From NCBI GenBank assembly GCA_018883305.1, contig VEQI01000047.1:1-13637 (forward strand): 13,637 nt of DNA. Reading direction: 5' to 3'. This document shows, piece after piece, positions 1 through 6,622 of this stretch (position 1 is the first letter of the stretch; every line of letters starts with the position of its first letter). The notes below the pieces were generated by a model. The model worked only from the letters and a program-made list of their open reading frames with translations. It had not been told where the DNA came from and did no database searches. A program made the translations under genes and the position numbers. Origin of the DNA: Limnohabitans sp. Lineage in GTDB: Bacteria; Pseudomonadota; Gammaproteobacteria; Burkholderiales; Burkholderiaceae_C.

Positions 1-1389
1 GTCTTCCACTTCGGGTCCGCCGACGTTGTAGCCGGCGGTGATGATCATGTCGTCATCGCGGGCCTGGTAATAAAAATACCCGTCATCGTCCTGCATGAAG
101 GTGTCGCCTGGATAGTTCCAGCCTTGGCGAACATACTGGCGCTGTCGGGCATCGTCCAGATAACGACAACCTGTGGGGCCGACCACCGCCAGTCGACCCA
201 CCGTGCCACGCGGCAACTCGTTGCCTTGATCATCGACGACGCGGGCCTGGTAGCCGGGCACCACTTTGCCAATCGCTCCTGCGCGCACATCGGTGCCGGC
301 GGCGGAAATGAAAATGTGAAACATCTCGGTGGCGCCAATGCCATCCAGCATCTCCAGGCCACTGGCCTGCCTCCACAAACGTCGTGTGGCGTCCGGCAAG
401 GCCTCGCCTGCGCTCACGCTGATGCGCAGCGAAGGCACTGGCTGTTGTTGAATGAGGGGTGCCATCTGCCGGTAAAACGTGGGGGCTGTATAGCAAATGG
501 TGCAGCCCACGCGCTGCATCAACTCCACCATGCGTGCTGGCGTGTAAGCGCCCTCCGGGTAATACACCGAGGCACCCGCCCAGAGCGGAAACAACAGCAG
601 GCCGCCCAGCCCAAAGGTGAAGGCCAGCGGTGGGGAGCCCATCACGATGTCCTGAGGTTGCGCTTGCAGCACGTGCTTCGGCCAAGCCTCGCAGGCCGCC
701 AATAAATCGCGATGTGTGTGCACGGCGGCCTTGGGAGAGCCCGTGGTGCCCGAAGTGAAGGCCAGCAAGGCCACCGGATCATCGGGCATGTCGGCAACGG
801 TCTGCAGGCGCGGACAGGGGGCGGGCGCTTGCGCCATCCAGCGCTCCAGCGCGTCGTTCCCCTCGCCTGATCCCCAGTGCAGAATGCGCTGCAGACCTGG
901 ACGCGTTGACTGTGCCGCTTGCAATTCGTCCAGCAAACGCACATCGCATAAGGCCAGTACGGGGTCCGACTTGGCCAGGATATCCCCCAGCTCCTTGGCG
1001 CGCAGCAAGGGCATGGTGCACACCGAGATCAACCCCGCTTGCACCACGGCCAACCAGGCGACGGCCAGATCAATGGAGTTGGGGCCACGCAGCAAGACGC
1101 GCTGACCCGGTGTCAGTCCCAGGTGGGAGATCAGAACATGCGTTAATCGATCAACCCTTTCAGCGGTTTGCCGATAAGTGAGCACTTCTTTATCGCTGCG
1201 TAGCAGCGGACGATCCATCCACCCAGCCTGTTCGGCACGAGACCACAGCGCCCGGATGGCGTTGACGGACTGGCCAGACACGGGCGAGGGCAGGTTGTCG
1301 ATCCATTGCGGCCAACACTCACGGGGCGGCAGGCGATCCAGGACAAAACGGTCGTATTGCATGGTGGTGGGCGTACCCGCGTCGGGCAT
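1..1389 (-). CDS. Aryl-CoA ligase, 2-aminobenzoate-CoA ligase type (3' end off the window)
   Basis: This is an AMP-forming ligase of the ANL superfamily that would activate an aromatic acid as its CoA thioester in the cytoplasm. The frame is open for 463 codons to base 1 without a stop, so the C-terminal lid domain with the A10 lysine is missing. Visible motifs are the phosphate-binding loop FTSGTTGSPK near residue 207, SPPLAFTFGLGG, the A5 motif GIGATEM near 347, and the A7/A8 region (GDTF, YYQARDDDMIITAGYN) near 425-455. SPPLAFTFGLGG, the HIFISAAG stretch and the N-terminal LPPRE motif are typical of 2-aminobenzoate/benzoate-CoA ligases, and anthranilate is the best guess. In-frame ATGs lie at 1416, 1389 and 1362. 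I chose 1389, which has a weak GGA 6 bases upstream; a candidate promoter starting transcription near 1422 leaves little room for 1416. The family is confident; the exact substrate is inferred. Confidence 0.85.
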   Translation of the reverse strand, partial: MPDAGTPTTMQYDRFVLDRLPPRECWPQWIDNLPSPVSGQSVNAIRALWSRAEQAGWMDRPLLRSDKEVLTYRQTAERVDRLTHVLISHLGLTPGQRVLLRGPNSIDLAVAWLAVVQAGLISVCTMPLLRAKELGDILAKSDPVLALCDVRLLDELQAAQSTRPGLQRILHWGSGEGNDALERWMAQAPAPCPRLQTVADMPDDPVALLAFTSGTTGSPKAAVHTHRDLLAACEAWPKHVLQAQPQDIVMGSPPLAFTFGLGGLLLFPLWAGASVYYPEGAYTPARMVELMQRVGCTICYTAPTFYRQMAPLIQQQPVPSLRISVSAGEALPDATRRLWRQASGLEMLDGIGATEMFHIFISAAGTDVRAGAIGKVVPGYQARVVDDQGNELPRGTVGRLAVVGPTGCRYLDDARQRQYVRQGWNYPGDTFMQDDDGYFYYQARDDDMIITAGYNVGGPEVED

Positions 1390-1421
1390 GGCATGTCCGT
1401 GACGCAGGCAACTCATTCAGA

Positions 1422-1456
1422 TTGGAATTGTTTATATTTAAATCAAATATCGTCAA
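1422..1456. promoter_or_regulatory. AT-rich divergent promoter/operator region
   Basis: This AT-rich patch lies in the 137-base spacer between the leftward ligase and the rightward DUF1840 gene. It holds a perfect dyad ATATTT-N5-AAATAT at 1434-1450. On the minus strand TTGACG (1456-1451) could be a -35 box, with TAAACA (1434-1429) a weak -10 at 16 bases. On the plus strand TTGGAA (1422-1427) and AAATAT (1445-1450) lie 17 bases apart. The dyad overlaps both candidate promoters, as a MarR- or TetR-type operator would. No regulator gene adjoins it inside the window. The -10 matches are poor, so this is tentative. Confidence 0.35.
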
Positions 1457-1477
1457 GTCTCGAATGCCGGTCCGGTG

Positions 1478-1495
1478 CCTAGGTGAAACCCTAGG
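1478..1495 (+). promoter_or_regulatory. CCTAGG stem-loop in the leader of the DUF1840-srkA unit
   Basis: Two copies of the palindrome CCTAGG (1478-1483 and 1490-1495) flank a 6-base loop TGAAAC, giving a perfect 6-bp stem. A wider inverted repeat, GTGCCT (1475-1480) with AGGCAC (1512-1517), shares the left arm, so the two pairings compete. The AGGAGG at 1493-1498 is partly inside the stem and about 28 bases from the start codon, too far to act as its ribosome site. A structural or protein-binding role is inferred only. Confidence 0.3.
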
Positions 1496-1526
1496 AGGAC
1501 GGATCATCTGAAGGCACAATCCCCAC

Positions 1527-1850
1527 ATGCTCTACAAATTCAAGTCCAAGGCCACGGGTGACCTCATCCTGCTGGAACCACATGGTCGTCACATTCTGGG
1601 GTTGATTGGTAAGGACCCTTCACCCAAGGGCATCTTGTTGGTGGCCGACATGCCGGCCGCCATCGACGCGTTGCAAGCAGCCATCGCGCAACAAGAAGCG
1701 CGGCATGTCCAGGCCCAGCAAGCGGCTCAGGAACGCGGTGAAGAGGTCTCACAGGAAGAGATCGTGAGCTTGCGTCAACGGGCGGTACCTTTCATCGCGA
1801 TGATGCGGCGCTGCCTGGACGAGCAGCACGACATCGTGTGGGGCGTGTGA
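1527..1850 (+). CDS. DUF1840 domain-containing protein
   Basis: This is a 107-residue protein with no signal peptide or membrane segment. The N-terminal half (MLYKFKSKATGDLILLEPHG, then IGKDPSPKGILL) matches what I recall of the DUF1840 family of betaproteobacteria, and the length fits. The middle (about residues 55-85) is rich in Ala, Gln and Glu and probably forms an amphipathic or coiled-coil helix. The C-terminal RQRAVPFIAMMRRCLDEQ is also helix-like. The start ATG is preceded by AAGG about 12 bases upstream, a weak ribosome site. Its end overlaps the srkA start (GTGA), suggesting translational coupling. The biochemical function is unknown. The partnership with a protein-quality stress kinase is the only hint and is inferred from position. 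Confidence 0.85.
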   Translation: MLYKFKSKATGDLILLEPHGRHILGLIGKDPSPKGILLVADMPAAIDALQAAIAQQEARHVQAQQAAQERGEEVSQEEIVSLRQRAVPFIAMMRRCLDEQHDIVWGV

Positions 1851-2866
1851 GTCGCACCGCGTCCCATCCGTTTGCCCGTCTGACGCCGGACGTGGTGTTG
1901 GACGCCTTGTCCGGCATAGGCCTGCCGGTGGACGGGCGTCTCACGGGGTTGAATTCCTACGAAAACCGCGTCTATCAGGCCATGCTGGACGAGGGCGAGC
2001 CTGTGGTTGCCAAGTTCTATCGTCCCGGGCGATGGAGCGAGGCGCAAATCCGTGAAGAACACACCTTCAGCGCCGAGTTGGTGGCACAAGATATTCCCGT
2101 GGTCTCCCCCCTGGTGCTGCGCGGCGACACCTTGCACCGGCTTGAAGTGGCCGATGAGGAAGGTTCCACCACCGAGTTCTGGTTCAGCGTTTGCCCACGC
2201 CGCGGTGGGCGGCGCCCCGAGCTGGATGATGTGGAGGTGCTGGCGTGGATTGGGCGCTTTCTGGCGCGCATCCACCTGGTGGGGGAACAGCGGCCATTTG
2301 CATGTCGTCCCGCCTTGACTCTGCAATCACATGGACGCGAGCCAATGGCCTGGTTGCTGGAGCACCATGTGCCAATCGATATCCGCAGTACCTGGCAACG
2401 TGCGGCCGAGCAGGCCCTCAGCGCCGTGGCGCAGGCCCTGCAGGCGCCGACGCCCATGCTTAGACTTCACGGCGACGCGCATCCCGGCAACATTTTGTGG
2501 ACGCCAGTGGACATGCCACAGGGTGGGCCGCACTTTGTCGACCTGGATGACGCCCGTATGGGGCCGGCCGTGCAAGACCTGTGGATGCTGACCAGTGGCG
2601 ACCGGCGCGAGCGAACCACTCAGTGGTCGGCCCTGCTGGAGGGCTACACCTCGATGCGTGCGTTTGACACCCGCGAGCTGGCCCTGGTGGAGCCCCTACG
2701 CACCTTGCGTTTGCTGCACTACAGCGCCTGGTTGGCGCTGCGACAAGATGACCCGGCTTTTGCCGAGCACTTCAGCTGGTTTGGTACACCCGCCTACTGG
2801 CAAGAGCAAGTGCGTATCCTGCACGACCAGGTCGAGGCCATGCAGGAAGAGCCCATCCTGGTGTGA
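1847..2866 (+). CDS. srkA: Stress response kinase A (SrkA/YihE/RdoA), serine/threonine kinase
   Basis: This cytoplasmic protein kinase has the aminoglycoside-phosphotransferase-like fold. In E. coli SrkA protects cells against envelope and oxidative stress death. The 339-residue length is close to E. coli SrkA (328). Family-specific motifs are present: LNSYENRVYQ near residues 35-44, VAKFYRP with the ATP-contacting lysine, the catalytic loop HGDAHPGNIL (Asp210), and the metal-binding VDLDDARMGPAVQDLWM segment (DLDD at 232-235). The second aspartate region and QDLWML are diagnostic for SrkA rather than for other APH kinases. I chose GTG 1847, which overlaps the upstream stop by 4 bases; GTG 1838 in the same frame is possible and adds three residues. 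Neither has a strong ribosome site, consistent with coupling to the DUF1840 gene. Confidence 0.93.
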   Translation: MSRTASHPFARLTPDVVLDALSGIGLPVDGRLTGLNSYENRVYQAMLDEGEPVVAKFYRPGRWSEAQIREEHTFSAELVAQDIPVVSPLVLRGDTLHRLEVADEEGSTTEFWFSVCPRRGGRRPELDDVEVLAWIGRFLARIHLVGEQRPFACRPALTLQSHGREPMAWLLEHHVPIDIRSTWQRAAEQALSAVAQALQAPTPMLRLHGDAHPGNILWTPVDMPQGGPHFVDLDDARMGPAVQDLWMLTSGDRRERTTQWSALLEGYTSMRAFDTRELALVEPLRTLRLLHYSAWLALRQDDPAFAEHFSWFGTPAYWQEQVRILHDQVEAMQEEPILV

Positions 2867-2878
2867 CGGAGAGGTTGA

Positions 2879-3757
2879 TCAGATGACCGGGTTCTCGATG
2901 GCGCCAATGCCATCGATCTCGATGCGGACCCGGTCGCCAGCCTGCAGATAACGCGGCGGCTTGAAACCGATGCCCACGCCCACCGGCGTGCCCGTGGCAA
3001 TCACGTCACCCGGATACAGCGTGATGCCCGCGCTCAGGGTCTCAATCAAGGTGGGGATATCAAAGATCAGGTCACGGGTGCTGGCGTTTTGGCGCTCCTC
3101 GCCGTTGACCCAGCAACGCACCTGCGTATTGGTGCCGTCACATGCGTCTGCCGTGACCAGCCACGGACCCATGGGGCAGAAGGTGTCGAACGATTTGCCC
3201 ATGTGCCATTGCAGATGACGATTTTGCCAGTCACGCGAGGTCACGTCGTTGATGATGGTGTAGCCCCAGACATGCTGCAAGGCGTCGGCGGCGCGAATGC
3301 CTTTGCCGCCGCGCCCGATGATGACGCCCAATTCGGCCTCGTAATCGATGGCGGTGGACACCTCGGCCCCCGGCATGCGGATGGGCTCGCCGGTGGCAAT
3401 CACGGACTCGGGCACCTTGCTGAAAATGATGGGCACGGCAGGGATGTCGCCGCCCGCCTTGGCACTGCTGTCAAAGCCGCTGTTGGCGAATTCCTTGGCG
3501 TGGGCGTAGTAATTCTTGCCCACGCAAAACACATTGCGACGAGGGCGTGGCAAGGGTGCACGCAGTTGCACCTGAGACAGCGGCACACTGGCCAGCACCG
3601 GCGGCAGTGCGTCACCACGCACCTGTCGTTCGATGATGCTTTGCGCGCCGAGCTCGCGTTCGGCCAGCGGGAGATCCCATGGCGTGACGGATTGCAGATC
3701 GTCGGCGACTTGGCCCACGTGGGGCTGACCTTGGTGCGTGAAGGCGGCGATTTTCAT
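2879..3757 (-). CDS. Fumarylacetoacetate hydrolase family protein
   Basis: This cytosolic metal-dependent enzyme belongs to the FAH family, whose members hydrolyse, isomerise or decarboxylate diketo or oxo acids, often at the end of aromatic or sugar-acid pathways. The 292-residue protein has an N-terminal segment (MKIAAFTHQGQPHVGQV), the GKNYYAHAKEF motif near residues 80-90 with the His/Glu expected at the active site, and the metal-ligand pattern Glu140/Glu142 (DYEAELG) plus Asp171 (IINDVTSRD). It also has GKSFDTFCPMGPW near 187 and GDVIATGTPVGVG near 250. The frame opens at 3826, but the ATG at 3757 matches the usual family start. The start lacks a clear ribosome site and has a small dyad just upstream. 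It is divergent from the Bug genes and so may act on a product of their ligand. Substrate not assignable. Confidence 0.9.
   Translation of the reverse strand: MKIAAFTHQGQPHVGQVADDLQSVTPWDLPLAERELGAQSIIERQVRGDALPPVLASVPLSQVQLRAPLPRPRRNVFCVGKNYYAHAKEFANSGFDSSAKAGGDIPAVPIIFSKVPESVIATGEPIRMPGAEVSTAIDYEAELGVIIGRGGKGIRAADALQHVWGYTIINDVTSRDWQNRHLQWHMGKSFDTFCPMGPWLVTADACDGTNTQVRCWVNGEERQNASTRDLIFDIPTLIETLSAGITLYPGDVIATGTPVGVGIGFKPPRYLQAGDRVRIEIDGIGAIENPVI
2895..2916. repeat. 8-bp perfect inverted repeat at the srkA/FAH convergent junction
   Basis: The arms TCGATGGC and GCCATCGA flank a 6-base loop. The repeat lies within the last codons of the leftward FAH gene and 28 bases beyond the srkA stop. The genes converge with only 12 bases between their stops, so this is the only hairpin available to end either transcript. 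No T-run follows on either strand, so it is not a standard intrinsic terminator. The repeat may also simply follow from the encoded DGIGAIEN peptide. Confidence 0.4.
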
Positions 3758-3766
3758 GAGAGTGTG

Positions 3767-3782
3767 CACGGGACGAACCGTG
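3767..3782. promoter_or_regulatory. CACGG-N6-CCGTG dyad in the FAH/Bug divergent spacer
   Basis: A perfect 5-bp inverted repeat with a 6-base centre ends 9 bases before the FAH start codon. In the FAH mRNA it would be a small hairpin where a ribosome site would normally lie. On DNA it could be a repressor site. The rest of the 169-base spacer (3758-3926) shows a TTGACG at 3849-3854 on the plus strand without a convincing -10 partner. Nothing else was recognised there. Confidence 0.25.
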
Positions 3783-3926
3783 ATGGCAGTGAAAGAACCA
3801 GGCCGCGATTGTCGGCTGACTGGCATAGACAGGGGAAATCCTCGGATATTGACGGGGTGCTAGAGTTTGCTGGCGTTCAGGGTGCTCTCGTCGGTGAAGG
3901 GCATGTACTGACCCGCTGGAGACCTC

Positions 3927-4916
3927 ATGAAAAGAAGACAAGCATTGAGTTGGGCTGTCGGAGCAGCATCGATGGCCCTCGGTGCAGGGGTGACCTCTGC
4001 CTGGGCGCAGGGGGCGGCGTATCCCGCACGTCCCATCACCATGATCGTGCCCTTCCCCCCTGGGGGCGTGGCCGACATCGTGGCTCGACCGGTGGCAGAA
4101 GCCATGTCGCGTGACCTCGGACAACCGGTGGTGATCGAGAACCGCGCGGGTGCGGGTGGGGGCATCGGCATGAGTGCTGCTGCCAAAGCCAAGCCGGATG
4201 GGTACACCGTGCTGCTGGCGCTCTCATCCCTCCCGGTGATTCCTGAAGCGGATGCCTTGCTGGGCCGCCCGCCGATGTATGCCATCCAGGACCTGCGGCC
4301 CATTGCTCGCTTTACCGCCGATCCCACCGTGTTGGCCGTACGTGCCGAATCGCCTTGGCGCACGGTGCAGGAGTTTGTGGAAGATGCTCGCAAGCGTCCT
4401 GGGGCATTGACCTACGGGTCGTCCGGCAACTACGGCACCATGCATGTGCCCATGGAGATCCTGGCGCAAGCGGCCACCATTCAAATGACGCATGTGCCTT
4501 TCACGGGGGCAGCACCAGCGGTGGTGGCGTTGCTGGGTGGGCAAATCGACGCTGTGTCCTCGGGGCCAGCTACCGTGTTGCAACATATCCGCGCCGGCAA
4601 GCTGCGCGCGCTGGCGCATTGGGGGCAAGGGCGACTGGACGCCCTGCCCGGCGTGCCAGCCCTGCGAGACCAGGGGCTGGCGGCAGAGTACGCCCAATGG
4701 TCCGGCCTGTTTGTGCCGGCGGCCACCCCTGAGCCGGTGGCGCAGCGCTTGCGCGCGGCCAGTCGCATGGCTGCGCAGGACGCGCGGGTGCGGGAGGTGA
4801 TTCAAAACGCCGGTAGTCCCTTGCTCTATCAGGACACGCCGGATTTCGAGAAATATGTGCAGCAAGATGCCCGTGCCATGGTGGACGTGGTGCGCCGCAT
4901 GGGCAAAGTGCAGTGA
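3927..4916 (+). CDS. Bug/TctC-family periplasmic solute-binding protein (first of two)
   Basis: This 329-residue extracytoplasmic binding protein belongs to the tripartite tricarboxylate family. Bug proteins bind organic acids, amino acids or aromatic acids in the periplasm. A signal peptide is clear: KRR, a hydrophobic core, and a likely cut after SAWA (residue 27). The mature part begins with AAYPARPITMIVPFPPGG and continues with VADIVARP, ENRAGAGGGIG and KPDGYTVLL, the usual Bug order. Later come THVPFTGAAPAVVALLGGQID and the C-terminal FEKYVQQD. A good ribosome site, GGAG at 3918-3921, is placed 5 bases from the ATG. No membrane components of a TctAB transporter adjoin it, which is common for these orphan receptors. 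It is the first gene of a three-gene rightward run. Ligand unknown. Confidence 0.93.
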   Translation: MKRRQALSWAVGAASMALGAGVTSAWAQGAAYPARPITMIVPFPPGGVADIVARPVAEAMSRDLGQPVVIENRAGAGGGIGMSAAAKAKPDGYTVLLALSSLPVIPEADALLGRPPMYAIQDLRPIARFTADPTVLAVRAESPWRTVQEFVEDARKRPGALTYGSSGNYGTMHVPMEILAQAATIQMTHVPFTGAAPAVVALLGGQIDAVSSGPATVLQHIRAGKLRALAHWGQGRLDALPGVPALRDQGLAAEYAQWSGLFVPAATPEPVAQRLRAASRMAAQDARVREVIQNAGSPLLYQDTPDFEKYVQQDARAMVDVVRRMGKVQ

Positions 4917-4920
4917 CCGC

Positions 4921-4926
4921 AGGAGG
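4921..4926 (+). promoter_or_regulatory. Strong ribosome-binding site deciding the second Bug start
   Basis: AGGAGG lies 7 bases before the ATG at 4934. It settles the start there instead of the in-frame GTG at 4913, which overlaps the previous stop and would put extra residues before the signal peptide. Confidence 0.85.
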
Positions 4927-4933
4927 CAGACAG

Positions 4934-5902
4934 ATGTGGCGACTCATTCAACAACTGGGCGGCGCCTGCGTGGCGCTCCTGCTGTGCGCCCAGGCGCTTG
5001 CACAGCCGTACCCGAACCGGCCGGTGAAAATCATCGTGCCTTTTGCCACCGGCGGACCGGCAGATAACTACGCTCGCTTCGTGGCGCAAAAACTCCAGGA
5101 TGCGCTAGGGCAATCGTTTGTGGTGGACAACCGCCCCGGGGCAGGCTCGGTGATTGGCACGGATTTGGCCGCCAAGGCTGCGCCTGACGGTTACACCCTG
5201 CTCATGATGTCCAACACTCACACGGTGAATGAGTCGCTGATCCCCAACAAGCCTTACGCCTTGATGCGCGACTTTGTCGGCATCGCGCCCGTGAACTATT
5301 CGGACCTGTTGCTGGTGGCGCATCCGGGCACGGGCATCCAATCGGTGAAAGATTTGATCGAGCGTGCCCGTGCACAACCGGGCCGCTTGAACTATGCCTC
5401 TTCCGGACCGGGCACGCCGTATCACATGGCGGGTGAGTTGTTCAAACATCAGGCCAAGGTGTTTCTGGTTCACATCCCGTATCGGGGCAGCTCGGGTGCG
5501 CGCACCGATGTGCTGGGCGGTCAGGTCGACATGATGTTCGATGCCGTGACCACCATGACCGAGCATGTGCGCTCCGGCAAGGTTCGCGCCATTGCCACCA
5601 CAGGTCGTCAGCGCTCGGACGTGTTGCCCGAGGTGCCCACCGTCAGCGAGTCCGGTGTGCCGGGCTATGAGGCCACCATCTGGCTCGGCTTGATGGCACC
5701 CAAGGGTACACCCAAGGCCGTGGTGGACAAACTCAACGAGACCTTGAACGCCGCCTTGCGCCAACCCGAGTTGAAGCAGAAATGGAGCCGGCAGGGGGCT
5801 ACGCCGCTGGTGATGACGCCGGCTGCTTTCGAGAAGTATTTGCAGGACGACATCGCCAAATGGGCCACCGTGATCAAGTCCGCTGGCATTCAAATGGATT
5901 GA
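4934..5902 (+). CDS. Bug/TctC-family periplasmic solute-binding protein (second of two)
   Basis: This is a second Bug-type receptor of 322 residues, 17 bases after the first. The signal peptide is MWRLIQQ followed by a hydrophobic core rich in Ala and Leu, with a likely cut after ALA at residue 23. The mature protein starts QPYPNRPVKIIVPF and has the family blocks TGGPADNYAR, DNRPGAGSVIGT, APDGYTLLM, YASSGPGTPYHMAGELF, HIPYRGSSGARTDVLGGQVD and FEKYLQDD. The ligand loop reads TGG where the first copy has PGG, and the two proteins are clearly diverged, so they probably bind different ligands and are not a recent duplication. They are likely co-transcribed. No transporter membrane subunits are present. 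Confidence 0.93.
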   Translation: MWRLIQQLGGACVALLLCAQALAQPYPNRPVKIIVPFATGGPADNYARFVAQKLQDALGQSFVVDNRPGAGSVIGTDLAAKAAPDGYTLLMMSNTHTVNESLIPNKPYALMRDFVGIAPVNYSDLLLVAHPGTGIQSVKDLIERARAQPGRLNYASSGPGTPYHMAGELFKHQAKVFLVHIPYRGSSGARTDVLGGQVDMMFDAVTTMTEHVRSGKVRAIATTGRQRSDVLPEVPTVSESGVPGYEATIWLGLMAPKGTPKAVVDKLNETLNAALRQPELKQKWSRQGATPLVMTPAAFEKYLQDDIAKWATVIKSAGIQMD

Positions 5903-5919
5903 CGCGACGCTTGCACACC

Positions 5920-6615
5920 ATGAAACAACTTCGATTGATGAGCGGCGGTGCCGCGCAAGGCTTGGTGGGCGCGCTGCGGGAGCGCTTCGAACAAGACCAT
6001 GCCTGTACCGTGAATGGCCAATTTGGCGCGGTGGGCCTGATGCGTGACCGCATGCTGGCGGGGGAACCCAGTGACCTGATGATTCTCAGCCAGTCCCTGA
6101 TTGACCAGCTCACGCAGGACGGGCACCTGGTACCCGGCACGGCACAGGCCCTGGGCGTGGTCAAGACCGGTGTGGCGGTATTACCGGGTGCCCCTCGTCC
6201 CTTGTTGCAAACCCCCGGGCAATTGCATGCTTTATTGGTGAATGCAACAGCCGTGTATTTCCCGGACCCTGAAAAAGCCACAGCAGGCATCCACTTCATG
6301 AAGGTCCTGGAGCAACTGGGCTTGACGACCACATTGGCAGACCGCTTGTGCCCTTATCCGAACGGGGCGACGGCCATGCGCGAAATGGCTGCCCAGGCAC
6401 GCGTTGGTGCCGTGGGGTGCACCCAGGTGACCGAGATTTTGTACACCCCAGGCGTTTCTTTCCTGGAAGTATTGCCCGAGAGCCTGGGGCTGTCTACGGT
6501 GTACACAGCGGCCGTATGCACACGTGCGGCCGAGCCCCAGCTGGCCCGGCAGTTGATTGACGTTCTCTGCGGTGATGCCGCCGCCGCGTTGCGACGCGAG
6601 GGCGGATTCGTCTGA
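5920..6615 (+). CDS. ModA-like substrate-binding-fold protein without signal peptide
   Basis: This is a 231-residue protein of the periplasmic-binding-protein type II fold related to molybdate-binding ModA (COG0725-like). The order MKQLRLMSGGAAQGLVGALRE, then FGAVGLMRDRMLAGEPSDLMIL, VYFPDPEKATAGIHFMKVLEQLG and YTAAV near the C-terminus follows ModA-like proteins. The protein begins directly on the first beta strand, with no leader peptide and no lipobox, so it is predicted to stay in the cytoplasm. I chose ATG 5920, 17 bases after the second Bug gene. The frame is open farther upstream, but that part overlaps the Bug coding region and reads as non-protein-like sequence. No ribosome site is evident, so translation may be coupled. 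It is probably not a molybdate transporter component because no modBC genes are near. Its role is unknown; a cytosolic ligand-binding or sensing function is inferred. Confidence 0.82.
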   Translation: MKQLRLMSGGAAQGLVGALRERFEQDHACTVNGQFGAVGLMRDRMLAGEPSDLMILSQSLIDQLTQDGHLVPGTAQALGVVKTGVAVLPGAPRPLLQTPGQLHALLVNATAVYFPDPEKATAGIHFMKVLEQLGLTTTLADRLCPYPNGATAMREMAAQARVGAVGCTQVTEILYTPGVSFLEVLPESLGLSTVYTAAVCTRAAEPQLARQLIDVLCGDAAAALRREGGFV

Positions 6616-6622
6616 GTCTTCG

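Noticed and set aside
124..705. A 193-codon plus-strand frame near the left edge
   Set aside because: It is antisense to the aryl-CoA ligase, whose frame is open to the window edge and carries family motifs throughout.
3089..4114. A 341-codon plus-strand frame crossing the FAH gene and the start of the first Bug gene
   Set aside because: It is antisense to the FAH gene and then out of frame with the Bug gene, both of which have clear family motifs. No protein family is recognisable in it.
5782..5919. An upstream extension of the ModA-like frame that could have supplied a signal peptide
   Set aside because: The extension overlaps the second Bug gene and translates to a polar, Gly/Arg/His-rich stretch without a hydrophobic core, so it is not a leader.
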